Positions 43,910-52,866 of a stretch of 64,000 nt of DNA are shown piece after piece (positions within the stretch are counted from its first letter, which is position 1; each line of letters begins with the position of its first letter). Made by a program: the position numbers and the translations under genes. This DNA is from Flavobacterium sp. SLB02 (GTDB lineage Bacteria > Bacteroidota > Bacteroidia > Flavobacteriales > Flavobacteriaceae), in assembly GCF_009664855.1 (NCBI RefSeq), contig NZ_CP045928.1, forward strand, positions 6,238,518 to 6,302,517, read 5' to 3'. The notes below the pieces were generated by a model. The model searched no databases, was not told where the DNA came from, and saw nothing but the letters and a program-made list of their open reading frames with translations.

Positions 43910-44112
43910 GATAATTTTTTAATAGGTTATATATACTGTAGATGCACATGTTTTGAAATGGTTGCGTTAAAAAAAAGTTTTTTTTAAAGACGAATAATTT
44001 TCAAAGTGGTTTTTTAATTCAGACTGCGCATTAATATGTGAAATTTCGATTTTAAAAATTAAGCACTTCGTATTATTGATTACTTTTACTTTTTTAAAAA
44101 ATAAATTTCGTT

Positions 44113-45486
44113 ATGTTCGATTTTCTTCCCTGTTTAATAGCTTTTGTTGTCGCTTTATTTTTAGGCGTATTTTTGGGTAAGTTGCTGTTTTCGGCTAGAT
44201 TTCAATCAGAAAAAGTGAGTCTCGAAGAGCGATTAAATTCGACTATAAACCAATTGCAATTGCAAAAAGAGCAATTTGAAAGGGAAAGGAATAATTTTGA
44301 AAAACAGGTTCAGTTGGTTGGTGTCGAAAAGGAAAACGTTCGAACAGAAAAAGACAGTCTGGCGATTCAGCTTTCTAAGAAAGAAGTAGATTTCGAAAAT
44401 TTATGGGAACGCCATAAAGAACAAAAAAACGAAATAACGGAATTACAGGAAAAATTCACCAAAGAATTTGAAAATTTAGCCAATAAAATTCTCGAAGAAA
44501 AATCAGCAAAGTTTACCGAACAAAATAGCGAAAACATGAAAAATATCCTGCTGCCTTTGCAGGATAAAATTCACGGTTTTGAGCAAAAAGTAGAGCAAAC
44601 CCACAAAGAAAGTATCGATTATCATGCAGCACTTCGTCAGCAGATAGTAGGCTTAAGCGAAATGAATGCTCAAATGAGCAAGGAAACCCTAAACCTGACC
44701 AAAGCCTTAAAAGGTGATAGTAAGATGCAGGGAAATTGGGGCGAACTGGTTCTCGAACGTGTTTTAGAAAAATCAGGTTTAGAAAAAGGACGCGAATACG
44801 AGGTACAGCAAAGTTTTACCAATAACGAAGGAAATCGCGTTTTTCCTGATGTTGTGATCAATTTGCCTGACGGAAAAAAAATGATTGTAGATTCTAAAGT
44901 TTCTTTGGTAGCTTACGAAAAATGGATTAACGAAGAATCTGAAATTCTTAAAATCGATTTTCTAAAAGAACACGTAAATTCTATAAAAAGACACGTGGAA
45001 CAACTGGGCAACAAAAATTACCATGATTTGTACCAAATAGAAAGTCCTGATTTTGTTTTGCTATTTATCCCGATAGAACCGGCTTTTGCCATTGCATTAA
45101 ACGAAGATTCTGCACTTTACAATAAAGCATTCGATCGCAATATCGTAATTGTAACCCCAAGTACTTTGCTTGCTACTTTAAGAACCATCGACAGTATGTG
45201 GGCCAATCAGAAACAACAGGAAAACGCTTTTGAAATCGCCAGACAAGCCGGAGCATTATATGATAAATTCGAAGGTTTTGTGACCGATCTGGTTAGAATT
45301 GGAAACAAAATTAAAGACACTAAAACAGAATATGAAAGCGCGATGAGTAAATTGGTTGATGGCAGAGGAAATTTAATTTCGAGTGTCGAAAAATTAAAGA
45401 AAATGGGAGCAAAGGCCAAAAAGTCATTGCCGGAAAATATAGTTGCCAGAGCTGCAAATATAGACGAAAATCAATCTTTAAATTAA
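44113..45486 (+). CDS. rmuC: DNA recombination protein RmuC
   Basis: 457 aa. N-terminal membrane anchor (about 4-25), long coiled coil (about 35-190), then the RmuC nuclease-like domain (GNWGELVLERVLEKSGLEKG, FPDVVINLPDGKKMIVDSKVSL, FVLLFIPIEPAFAIAL). It limits DNA inversions at short inverted repeats in E. coli. It is the first of four genes in one direction with gaps of 6, 1 and 30 bp. Confidence 0.93.
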   Translation: MFDFLPCLIAFVVALFLGVFLGKLLFSARFQSEKVSLEERLNSTINQLQLQKEQFERERNNFEKQVQLVGVEKENVRTEKDSLAIQLSKKEVDFENLWERHKEQKNEITELQEKFTKEFENLANKILEEKSAKFTEQNSENMKNILLPLQDKIHGFEQKVEQTHKESIDYHAALRQQIVGLSEMNAQMSKETLNLTKALKGDSKMQGNWGELVLERVLEKSGLEKGREYEVQQSFTNNEGNRVFPDVVINLPDGKKMIVDSKVSLVAYEKWINEESEILKIDFLKEHVNSIKRHVEQLGNKNYHDLYQIESPDFVLLFIPIEPAFAIALNEDSALYNKAFDRNIVIVTPSTLLATLRTIDSMWANQKQQENAFEIARQAGALYDKFEGFVTDLVRIGNKIKDTKTEYESAMSKLVDGRGNLISSVEKLKKMGAKAKKSLPENIVARAANIDENQSLN

Positions 45487-45492
45487 GATTTT

Positions 45493-45858
45493 ATGAAAAG
45501 AATTCTAATCATTATCGCAGCAATTTGTGTATTGGCATTTACGGCTTATTTCGCCTTTATCTATTATGTTCCTTACAGCGAGGGATATCGTTCAGGCGAG
45601 TTAATCAGAATGAGCCATAAAGGAGTGCTAATGAAAACCTGGGAAGGTGAATTGAGCCAGGGTGTTTCAGGATCGCAAATTTTTAGCTTTTCGGTTTTAG
45701 ACAGTGATAAAGAAGTAATAGATCAATTGAATAATCTACAGGGACAATATGTAAAATTGACTTATGTAGAACGCTACAGAACGTTTAGCTGGTGGGGAGA
45801 TTCCCATTTTTTTATCACTGCTATTCAAAAAGAAAACTCCCCATTTAAATATAAATAA
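45493..45858 (+). CDS. Hypothetical membrane-anchored protein
   Basis: 121 aa, family not recognised. One N-terminal membrane helix (about 4-21) is followed by a small periplasmic beta domain with YSEGYRSGELIRMSHKG and KTWEGELSQG motifs. This arrangement is common in Flavobacteriaceae next to rmuC, where it is sometimes carried under misleading enzyme names. It lies 6 bp after rmuC and 1 bp before the thioesterase gene, so it is co-transcribed with both. Confidence 0.7.
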   Translation: MKRILIIIAAICVLAFTAYFAFIYYVPYSEGYRSGELIRMSHKGVLMKTWEGELSQGVSGSQIFSFSVLDSDKEVIDQLNNLQGQYVKLTYVERYRTFSWWGDSHFFITAIQKENSPFKYK

Positions 45859-45859
45859 T

Positions 45860-46408
45860 ATGACAACAGACTTTAAGCCGGTATCTTCATCAAAAATCAG
45901 TATTTCAGAATTAATGCTCCCGTCGCATACTAACTTTAGCGGAAAAATTCACGGAGGTTACATCCTGCAATTACTGGATCAGATTGCGTTTGCTTCTGCC
46001 TCAAAATTTTCAGGAAATTATTGTGTAACGGCTTCTGTTGATACGGTGAATTTTTTAAAACCAATTGAGGTTGGTGAACTGGTTACAATGAAAGCTTCTG
46101 TAAATTATGTAGGTCGAAGCTCAATGGTTGTGGGTATTCGTGTCGAAGCCGAAAATATTCAGACAGGAGCAATTAAACATTGCAATTCCTCTTATTTTAC
46201 AATGGTAGCGAAAGATAAAGATGGGAAAAGTGTTCCGGTACCGGGATTAATTTTGTCTAACCTTGACGAAGTTCGTCGTTTTAGAAAAGCAATCAAACAT
46301 ATTGAACTTAGAAAAGAGGTCGAAGAACATGAAAAAGTAACCAATGTAAGCTCTATTGAAGATTTGGCAGGTTTAGCTAAATACAACGTATTATTAGAAA
46401 TTAGCTAG
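45860..46408 (+). CDS. Acyl-CoA thioesterase, hotdog fold
   Basis: 182 aa. LMLPSHTNFSGKIHGGYILQLLDQIAFASASKFSG carries the N-x-x-G-x-x-H-GG pattern with the family's catalytic Asp in LLDQIAF. VTASVDTVNFLKPIEVGELV follows as in the YciA/ACOT branch. It hydrolyses acyl-CoA esters; chain-length preference is unknown. Third gene of the rmuC operon. Confidence 0.85.
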   Translation: MTTDFKPVSSSKISISELMLPSHTNFSGKIHGGYILQLLDQIAFASASKFSGNYCVTASVDTVNFLKPIEVGELVTMKASVNYVGRSSMVVGIRVEAENIQTGAIKHCNSSYFTMVAKDKDGKSVPVPGLILSNLDEVRRFRKAIKHIELRKEVEEHEKVTNVSSIEDLAGLAKYNVLLEIS

Positions 46409-46438
46409 AATAATTCTCTCCATTTAAAACTAAAGAAT

Positions 46439-46834
46439 ATGGTAAAGTTTGGATACACAATATTATATGTAGAAGATGTCGAAAAGTCAATTGCATTTTA
46501 CGAAAACGCATTTGGTTTTTCAAGAAAATTTGTAACTCCTGAAAAGGATTATGGAGAATTGATCACTGGAGAAACAACGATTTCATTTGCTTCAAAAAAA
46601 TTAGCAGCTCAAAATTTAAAAGATGGTTTTATCGAAAGTAATCCTGAAGATAAACCTTTTGCAATCGAGATAGGCTTTATCACCGATAATGTTGACGAAT
46701 TGGTACAAAAAGCAACTTCATTTGGTGCAATAATGGTAAAAGAACCAACGCAAAAACCGTGGGGACAAATTGTAGCATATTTAAGGGATCTTGATGGTTT
46801 TTTGATTGAGATTTGTACAGAAGTAAAAGGATAA
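46439..46834 (+). CDS. VOC (glyoxalase/bleomycin-resistance fold) protein
   Basis: 131 aa with two beta-alpha-beta-beta-beta units: GYTILYVEDVEKSIAFYENAF at the start and LRDLDGFLIEICT at the end. The final Glu of the second unit (LIEIC) is a usual metal ligand, and a matching residue is likely in the first. It could be a lyase, dioxygenase or resistance protein; the substrate cannot be told. Last gene of the rmuC group. Confidence 0.8.
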   Translation: MVKFGYTILYVEDVEKSIAFYENAFGFSRKFVTPEKDYGELITGETTISFASKKLAAQNLKDGFIESNPEDKPFAIEIGFITDNVDELVQKATSFGAIMVKEPTQKPWGQIVAYLRDLDGFLIEICTEVKG

Positions 46835-46890
46835 TGTTTTCAGTATGATTTCATTTTATATGAAAATTGGAATTATTAGATGTGTATGTA

Positions 46891-46925
46891 GTCCCTACGG
46901 GCCGATAATAATGTCCCGTAGGGAC
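46891..46925. repeat. GTCCCTACGGG palindrome in an otherwise gene-free 335-bp gap
   Basis: GTCCCTACGGG at 46891-46901 is inverted as CCCGTAGGGAC at 46915-46925, a perfect 11-bp hairpin with a 13-nt loop. It probably serves as a terminator-like or dispersed palindromic element; it is not followed by a clean T-run. The rest of the gap up to 47169 is AT-rich, with no reading frame that looks real. Confidence 0.65.
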
Positions 46926-47169
46926 ATTATCTTTCATTTCACATTTTCAAAATCCATATTTTACATCAAAAAAATATTTCACAAATATTTAGCAAAAATC
47001 GGCAACCGTGTCCGTGAAAATTTCGTAACTTTAAGTATAAACATTTGGTTATCACTTTTTCACGGAGTACTGCCATTCAATTTTTAAAAACTTATATTAA
47101 GTCCAGTTTTTTTTCTCTTCTTAAAATAAAAAAAATCGAATGACATAATTGTTTAAATTATTGACGATT

Positions 47170-47739
47170 ATGAAAAAAACTACTTTTTTTATTTTGCTAT
47201 TTACAGCCTATTCTGTTATCGCACAGGATAAATTTTTCACCAATACAGGAACTATCAATTTTGAAGCTTCGGTACCTTTCTTCGAAGAAGTAAAAGCTGT
47301 AAACAGACAGGTTGCCATTGTTCTGGAACCTAAAACAAGTACATTAATTTGTACTGTGATTGTTAGAGATTTTCGTTTTAAGTTAGACATGATGCAAGAA
47401 CATTTTAACGAAAACTATATGCAAAGCCGTCGTTACCCAAAAGCTATTTTTAAAGGAAAAATCGAAAAGTTTGATTTAAAGGATATCAATGAAACGGAGA
47501 AAGAATATCAAATAAAAGGGAAATTGGTTTTGCGCGGAAAATCGAAAGATGTATTGGTAAGTGCTTTAATTAAAAAAGTAGATGGCGGAATTCAGATTAT
47601 ATCTGACTTTCCTATTTCTGTATCTGATTTTAATATTCAGATTCCGAACGAAATAGCGGCTAAAATTTCAAAAACGGCCAACACCGAATTAATTGGAGTC
47701 GTTAAAACCAATGATTCGATGTATCTTACTTTAAAATGA
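47170..47739 (+). CDS. YceI-like lipid-binding family protein, periplasmic
   Basis: 189 aa from the ATG at 47170; an earlier ATG at 47149 would add seven residues before the signal peptide. Signal peptide 1-19 (YSVIAQ). The body shows the YceI lipocalin-like pattern: FTNTGTINFEASVPFFEEV, FRFKLDMMQEHFNENYMQ, YPKAIFKG and GKLVLRGKSKDV. YceI proteins bind isoprenoid-like lipids in a beta-barrel. Being next to a carotenoid/light region makes a hydrophobic ligand plausible, but this is inference. Confidence 0.75.
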   Translation: MKKTTFFILLFTAYSVIAQDKFFTNTGTINFEASVPFFEEVKAVNRQVAIVLEPKTSTLICTVIVRDFRFKLDMMQEHFNENYMQSRRYPKAIFKGKIEKFDLKDINETEKEYQIKGKLVLRGKSKDVLVSALIKKVDGGIQIISDFPISVSDFNIQIPNEIAAKISKTANTELIGVVKTNDSMYLTLK

Positions 47740-47742
47740 AAT

Positions 47743-48654
47743 TTAATTCAGACAGCTTGCAAGTGCAGTTTCTAGATCAGTAAATTGAAAATCAAATCCC
47801 ATTTTTTCTATTTTTTCAGATGAAACCCTTTGGCCTTCTAAAACAGCCACACTCATTTCGCCCAAAACTATTTTAAGCACAAATACAGGTGCTTTTGGGA
47901 GCCAGATTTTGTATCCAAATAAGTTTGCCAGGGTTTTAGATAAACTCGCGTTTGTGGTGTTGTCTGTAACGCAGGAATTATAAGGACCATGCATTTGCTC
48001 GTCTGCAATTGCTTTCAAATAAATATTGCATAAATCCTCGATATGAATCCACGGAACATATTGTTTGCCTGTGCCTAAAATGGCACCAAAACCAGCTTTA
48101 AAACTTGGGGTAATTTTTTTAAGGAAACCTTCGTCTTTGCCCAATACAATGCCGGTTCTCACTTTTACGGTTCGAATGCCTAACGAATTTATTTGATCTG
48201 CCGCTTTTTCCCATTCCTGACAAGTAATGCCTAAAAAGTCATTTGCCGGCGGTGTATTTTCGGTACATATATTCTGGTTGGTATGAGCACCATAAATTCC
48301 AATTGCTGATGCAGACACAAATGCATCCAGCTTTTTATTCTTTTTCTCTAAGACAGAAAAAATAAGATCGATAGGCTGTGTACGGCTTTCGAGTATGTCT
48401 TTTTTACGTTTTTTAGTCCATCGCTTTTCAACAATTCCTTCTCCTGATAAATGAATAATGTAATCTGCTTTTGTTATCGCTTCTTCATCAATATAATTGC
48501 GGGTCAAATCCCATTTGTAATACGTGATCGACGAAGTGTTTTTTCTATCAGAACGGCTTAGAATTGAAACTTCGAAACCATTGTCAATAAGTAAATCAGT
48601 AAGGTGTTTGCCTATAAATCCAGTTCCTCCGGTTAGTAAAATATTTTTTGCCAT
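47743..48654 (-). CDS. TIGR01777 family SDR/epimerase (YfcH, SDR39U1 type)
   Basis: 303 aa. NAD(P)-binding N-terminus ILLTGGTGFIGKHLTDLLI; the rest (YYKWDLTRNYIDEEAI, IIHLSGEGIVEKRWTKKRK, VSASAIGIYG, TGIVLGKDEGFL, WIHIEDLC) matches the YfcH/TIGR01777 group, whose reaction is unknown. In several bacteria these genes lie beside photolyase and carotenoid genes, which fits the rest of this region. It is read divergently from the TetR-like gene across a 98-bp gap. Confidence 0.87.
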   Translation of the reverse strand: MAKNILLTGGTGFIGKHLTDLLIDNGFEVSILSRSDRKNTSSITYYKWDLTRNYIDEEAITKADYIIHLSGEGIVEKRWTKKRKKDILESRTQPIDLIFSVLEKKNKKLDAFVSASAIGIYGAHTNQNICTENTPPANDFLGITCQEWEKAADQINSLGIRTVKVRTGIVLGKDEGFLKKITPSFKAGFGAILGTGKQYVPWIHIEDLCNIYLKAIADEQMHGPYNSCVTDNTTNASLSKTLANLFGYKIWLPKAPVFVLKIVLGEMSVAVLEGQRVSSEKIEKMGFDFQFTDLETALASCLN

Positions 48655-48752
48655 GATAGTTTATAATTTATTTAACAGCGTATTTTGTTTAACGATAAGT
48701 AAAGATACTTAAACATTGATTACCTTTAGGGCAAATTAAAAAATTTAATAAG

Positions 48753-49415
48753 ATGGAAGCTAAAAAGAAGACTATCAGTAAAGAAGACATCGTTTCAATA
48801 TATATGGAAGAAGTTCTGGAAAAAGGACAAAAGCCAAAATCGGTTTATCATTTCGCAAAAGAAAATAATTTTACCGAAGCCGAATTTTATGCCTTTTTTG
48901 GAACACTAGAAGGTTTAGAAAAAGAAATATTCAGATTGTTTTTTGCCAACACAGTCGATTTGTTGCATAAAAACACCGATTACCTGGAATATGATATGAA
49001 AAATAAAATGTTGAGTTTTTATTTCACTTTTTTTGAAATCCTGACGGCCAACAGAAGTTATGTTTTACAATCCTTAAAATTCGATAGAAATCCGTTAAAA
49101 AACTTAGTACAGCTTACTACGCTTCGCAATAGTTTTAAAGAATATGTATCAGAAATCCTAACCGACGATTACAGATTAGAACAGGAAAAGTTACAGAAAT
49201 TTCAGGAAAAAGGAATTCAGGAATCTGCCTGGTTGCAATTAATGCTTACGATAAAATTCTGGGTTGATGATGAATCAGCCGCTTTTGAGAAAACAGATAT
49301 TTTCATCGAAAAATCAGTTAATGCTTCATTTGAGTTAATGAATGTCACACCACTAAATCACTTGATAGATTTAGGTAAATTTCTTTTTAAAGAAAAAATC
49401 TACAGCAAACAATGA
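48753..49415 (+). CDS. TetR-like transcriptional regulator
   Basis: 220 aa, all-helical. The N-terminal 50 residues (SKEDIVSIYMEEVLEKGQKPKSVYHFAKEN, then TEAEFYAFFGTLEGLEKEIF) have the helix-turn-helix layout of TetR proteins, where the FY(A/S)FFxSxxxLxxxI pattern is typical. The rest is a ligand/dimer domain. It is the first gene of a four-gene operon and overlaps the ABC1 gene by 4 bp. It probably regulates its own operon; the ligand is unknown. Confidence 0.7.
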   Translation: MEAKKKTISKEDIVSIYMEEVLEKGQKPKSVYHFAKENNFTEAEFYAFFGTLEGLEKEIFRLFFANTVDLLHKNTDYLEYDMKNKMLSFYFTFFEILTANRSYVLQSLKFDRNPLKNLVQLTTLRNSFKEYVSEILTDDYRLEQEKLQKFQEKGIQESAWLQLMLTIKFWVDDESAAFEKTDIFIEKSVNASFELMNVTPLNHLIDLGKFLFKEKIYSKQ

Positions 49416-50716
49416 AAACAATCGATTATATACCAACGTCAAAAATAGAAAGAGCCAGTAAACTGGTGCAAACCGGTGCTAAAATAGGTGTAAACTATGT
49501 GAAGCATTATGCCGAAAAAATGGTTAATCCTGATTTGACACGCGATAAACTAAACGAAAATAACGCTGAAGACATTTACGACGGACTGAAAAGCCTGAAA
49601 GGAAGCGCCCTAAAAGTGGCCCAAATGCTTAGCATGGACAAGAACTTTTTGCCTCAGGCGTATGTCGAGAAATTTTCTTTATCTCAATTTTCAGTTCCGC
49701 CGCTTTCTGCTCCATTGGTTTTAAAAACCTTTAAAACTAATTTTGGAAAAACGCCTTACGAAATCTTCGATGAATTCAATGCCAATTCTGTCAATGCAGC
49801 CAGTATTGGTCAGGTACATTTGGCGGTAAAAGACGGAAAAAAGTTAGCCGTTAAAATTCAATATCCCGGTGTTGCCAATAGTATTTCCTCAGATTTAGCT
49901 TTAGTAAAACCCATCGCAATTCGAATGTTTAACCTTCAGGGAAAAGATTCTGATAAATATTTTAAAGAAGTCGAAGACAAACTCATCGAAGAAACCAATT
50001 ATTTACTCGAATTAAAACAAAGTGAAGAAGTAGTTGAAGCGTGCAGTAAAATCGAAAATTTACTTTTCCCAAGATATTATCCTGAGTTTTCGTCAGAGAA
50101 AATCATCACCATGGACTGGATGACCGGAATTCATCTTTCTGAATTTACCGCCATCAATACAGACAAAGAAGTTGGCGATAAACTAGGGCAGGCACTTTGG
50201 GATTTTTATATGTACCAAATTCATGTTCTTAGAAAAGTACACGCAGATCCACATCCCGGAAACTTTTTGGTAGATGATCAAAACCGTTTGATTGCGCTTG
50301 ATTTTGGATGTATGAAAATAATTCCCGAAGAATTTTATGTGCCGTATTTTGAGTTAATTAATAAAAATGTAATTACTGATAAGGCACTTTTTAATCAAAA
50401 GTTGTTCGAGTTAGAAATCCTTCGTCGGGATGATACTCCGGCAGAAATCGAGTATTTCACTGAGATGTTTCATGATTTGTTATCCCTTTTTACGAAACCA
50501 TTCCAAAATGAAACTTTCGATTTTGCCGATGAAACTTTCTTTGACAGCATTGCCAAATTAGGCGAACGTTTCTCTAATGATACGAACCTAAAAAAAATGA
50601 ACGGAAATCGTGGATCTAAACATTTCATTTATATGAACCGTACCTTCTTTGGTTTGTACAATTTAATGTTTGATTTGAAAGCGAAGATTGTCGTTAGTAA
50701 TTATCTAAAATATTAG
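49412..50716 (+). CDS. ABC1/UbiB/COQ8 kinase-like protein with variant KxGQ motif
   Basis: 434 aa. Family motifs: LKGSALKVAQML (usual KxGQ reads KVAQ, residues 68-71), Ala-rich loop NAASIGQVH, VAVK-type lysine in LAVKIQYPG, ExD-type LIEETNYLLELKQ, HADPHPGNFLV and LDFGCMK. These proteins are atypical kinases/ATPases that support isoprenoid lipid (ubiquinone) metabolism. Here the gene is bound into an operon with two SDRs and a TetR-like regulator. No quinone gene is nearby. Confidence 0.85.
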   Translation: MKTIDYIPTSKIERASKLVQTGAKIGVNYVKHYAEKMVNPDLTRDKLNENNAEDIYDGLKSLKGSALKVAQMLSMDKNFLPQAYVEKFSLSQFSVPPLSAPLVLKTFKTNFGKTPYEIFDEFNANSVNAASIGQVHLAVKDGKKLAVKIQYPGVANSISSDLALVKPIAIRMFNLQGKDSDKYFKEVEDKLIEETNYLLELKQSEEVVEACSKIENLLFPRYYPEFSSEKIITMDWMTGIHLSEFTAINTDKEVGDKLGQALWDFYMYQIHVLRKVHADPHPGNFLVDDQNRLIALDFGCMKIIPEEFYVPYFELINKNVITDKALFNQKLFELEILRRDDTPAEIEYFTEMFHDLLSLFTKPFQNETFDFADETFFDSIAKLGERFSNDTNLKKMNGNRGSKHFIYMNRTFFGLYNLMFDLKAKIVVSNYLKY

Positions 50717-50757
50717 AAGAAAATAATCTTCCGAGAATCAAAACAAACATCAAAAAA

Positions 50758-51441
50758 ATGAGAAATATTGTAATCATCGGAGGCAGTAAAGGTATCGGAA
50801 GTGCTATTTTGTTGCAACAGCTAGAGACAAATCGGGTTTATAATATCAGTAGAAGCGTACCAAAGCTAACGCATCCTAACCTTACGCATTTTAGTTTAGA
50901 TGTTTTAAAGGACGAACTTCCGGATATTGCAGAAGTCGATACTTTAATTTACTGTCCCGGCTCAATTACGCTAAAACCTATTTCGAATTTAAGTGTTGAT
51001 AATTTTAGAAACGATTTTGAAATCAATGTTGTTGGTGCTGTAAAATCGATTCAAAAATATTTGCCTGTTTTAAAAAGAGGCTACGAATCTTCGATCGTTT
51101 TATTTAGTACCGTTGCCGTAAAATTAGGAATGCCTTTTCATGCCAGTATTGCAACGGCAAAAGCAGGTGTCGAGGGTTTGACAAAATCTCTGGGAGCTGA
51201 GTTGGCAACTGTAGTCAGGGTTAATGCAATTGCACCTACAATTACTGAGACTTCGCTTTCGGCTTCCATCTTGCGAAACGATCGCATGAAAGAAAATATG
51301 GTCGAGCGCCATCCTATGAAAAATTATTTAAAACCTGACGAAGTTGCAAATATGGTTGATTTCCTGATTTCTGAAAAAGCAAATTCCATTTCAGGTCAAA
51401 TTTTCGAAATGGATTATGGTTTAGTGAATTTTAAAATTTAA
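50758..51441 (+). CDS. Short-chain dehydrogenase/reductase
   Basis: 227 aa. Cofactor motif IIGGSKGIGSAIL at the N-terminus; LIYCPGSI replaces the usual NNAG. The catalytic region shows LFSTVAV with Ser and, in place of the YxxxK tyrosine, HASIATAKAGVEG (Lys present, Tyr replaced by His/Ser-region residues), so classical SDR catalysis is doubtful. Third gene of the operon; 41 bp after the ABC1 gene and 6 bp before the next SDR. Confidence 0.82.
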   Translation: MRNIVIIGGSKGIGSAILLQQLETNRVYNISRSVPKLTHPNLTHFSLDVLKDELPDIAEVDTLIYCPGSITLKPISNLSVDNFRNDFEINVVGAVKSIQKYLPVLKRGYESSIVLFSTVAVKLGMPFHASIATAKAGVEGLTKSLGAELATVVRVNAIAPTITETSLSASILRNDRMKENMVERHPMKNYLKPDEVANMVDFLISEKANSISGQIFEMDYGLVNFKI

Positions 51442-51447
51442 ACCACC

Positions 51448-52866
51448 ATGAAAATTCTCTTAACAGGCGCAACAGGGTATATTGGCAAACGTCTTTTACC
51501 GATATTAGTGGCCCAAGGACATCAGGTAATTTGCTGTGTAAGAGATAAAAACAGATTTTACATACCTGCAGATTTTCTGCAAAAAGTACAAGTCATTGAA
51601 GTCGATTTTCTTGAAAAAGAAACACTGACAGCAATTCCTGCTGATATCGATGCTGCTTTTTATCTCATTCATTCCATGTCGGGTTCTGATACCAATTATG
51701 ATGAATTAGAAAGTATTTCAGCAGCTAATTTTACCGAAAGAATAAATCTGACTCAGGCACAACAAATCCTCTACTTAAGCGGAATCGTAAACGATAAATC
51801 ACTTTCTAAACATTTGGCTTCCCGTAAAAATGTCGAAAGTATTTTAACCAAAGCAAAAGTGCCGCTGACTACTTTAAGAGCCGGAATTATAGTAGGATCG
51901 GGGAGCGCTTCATTCGAAATTATCCGCGATTTAGTCAACAAACTTCCGGTGATGATTACTCCCAAATGGCTCAATACAAAATGCCAGCCTATTGCAATAA
52001 ATGATGTTTTGGAATTTCTTTCGAAATCACTTTTAAATCCGGTAACTTACAACCAAAGCTTTGATATTGGCGGTCCGGATATTTTAACCTACAAGGAAAT
52101 GTTATTGGCTTTCGCCGAAGCAAAAAATCTCAAACGGTACATTTTTACTATTCCCGTCATGACACCTAAATTGTCATCATATTGGTTGTATTTTGTTACC
52201 TCAACGTCATATAAACTGGCATCGGCTTTGGTAAGCAGTATGAAAGTCGAGGTTATTTGCAACGATCATCGCATTAATGAGCTTTTGCGAGTGACCCCCA
52301 TGACCTATAAACAAGCGCTTTCGAGAGCTTTGATCAAAGTCCAAGAAGATAAAGTGGCCTCAAGCTGGAAAGATTCCCTTGTAAGCGGACGTTTTAACCG
52401 CAATATCTCAGCACATCTAAAAGTTCCTAAAAAAGATTGTTACATCGACCGAAGAAAAAAGGAAATCGAAAATCGCGATTATACCATAGATAGAATCTGG
52501 TCAATAGGAGGCGAGAGAGGTTGGTATTACGGCGATTGGCTCTGGAGTTTACGAGGCTTTATCGATAAGCTTTTTGGTGGCGTAGGTTTGCGCCGTGGCC
52601 GAACCAATAAACACGACATTCATTCCGGCGATGCTTTAGATTTTTGGCGTGTTTTATACGCCAATAAACAAGAAGGAAAACTGATCTTATACGCCGAAAT
52701 GAAACTTCCCGGTGAAGCCTGGCTCGAATTCAAAATCATACACAATACTTTATATCAGGCTGCAACCTTCAAACCCAAAGGTATTTTGGGAAAACTATAT
52801 TGGTATTCTGTTTTACCGTTTCATGGTTTTATTTTCAACGGAATGCTTAATAAATTGATTAAGTAG
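51448..52866 (+). CDS. NAD(P)-binding SDR (atypical) with C-terminal DUF2867 domain
   Basis: 472 aa. Residues 1-290 are an NmrA/epimerase-like Rossmann domain (ILLTGATGYIGKRLLPIL, AAFYLIHSMSGSD, TTLRAGIIVGSGSASFEII). Residues 325-470 are DUF2867 (IWSIGGERGWYYGDWLWSLR, GDALDFWRVLYANK, YWYSVLPFHGFIFNGM). This two-domain form is widespread near photolyase and carotenoid genes. The reaction is unknown. Last gene of the operon; followed by a 552-bp repeat-filled gap. Confidence 0.88.
   Translation: MKILLTGATGYIGKRLLPILVAQGHQVICCVRDKNRFYIPADFLQKVQVIEVDFLEKETLTAIPADIDAAFYLIHSMSGSDTNYDELESISAANFTERINLTQAQQILYLSGIVNDKSLSKHLASRKNVESILTKAKVPLTTLRAGIIVGSGSASFEIIRDLVNKLPVMITPKWLNTKCQPIAINDVLEFLSKSLLNPVTYNQSFDIGGPDILTYKEMLLAFAEAKNLKRYIFTIPVMTPKLSSYWLYFVTSTSYKLASALVSSMKVEVICNDHRINELLRVTPMTYKQALSRALIKVQEDKVASSWKDSLVSGRFNRNISAHLKVPKKDCYIDRRKKEIENRDYTIDRIWSIGGERGWYYGDWLWSLRGFIDKLFGGVGLRRGRTNKHDIHSGDALDFWRVLYANKQEGKLILYAEMKLPGEAWLEFKIIHNTLYQAATFKPKGILGKLYWYSVLPFHGFIFNGMLNKLIK

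Noticed and set aside
46845..47087. 80-codon open frame with an apparent ATG
   Set aside because: It crosses the GTCCCTACGGG hairpin and AT-rich sequence; no recognisable domain or spacing to neighbours.
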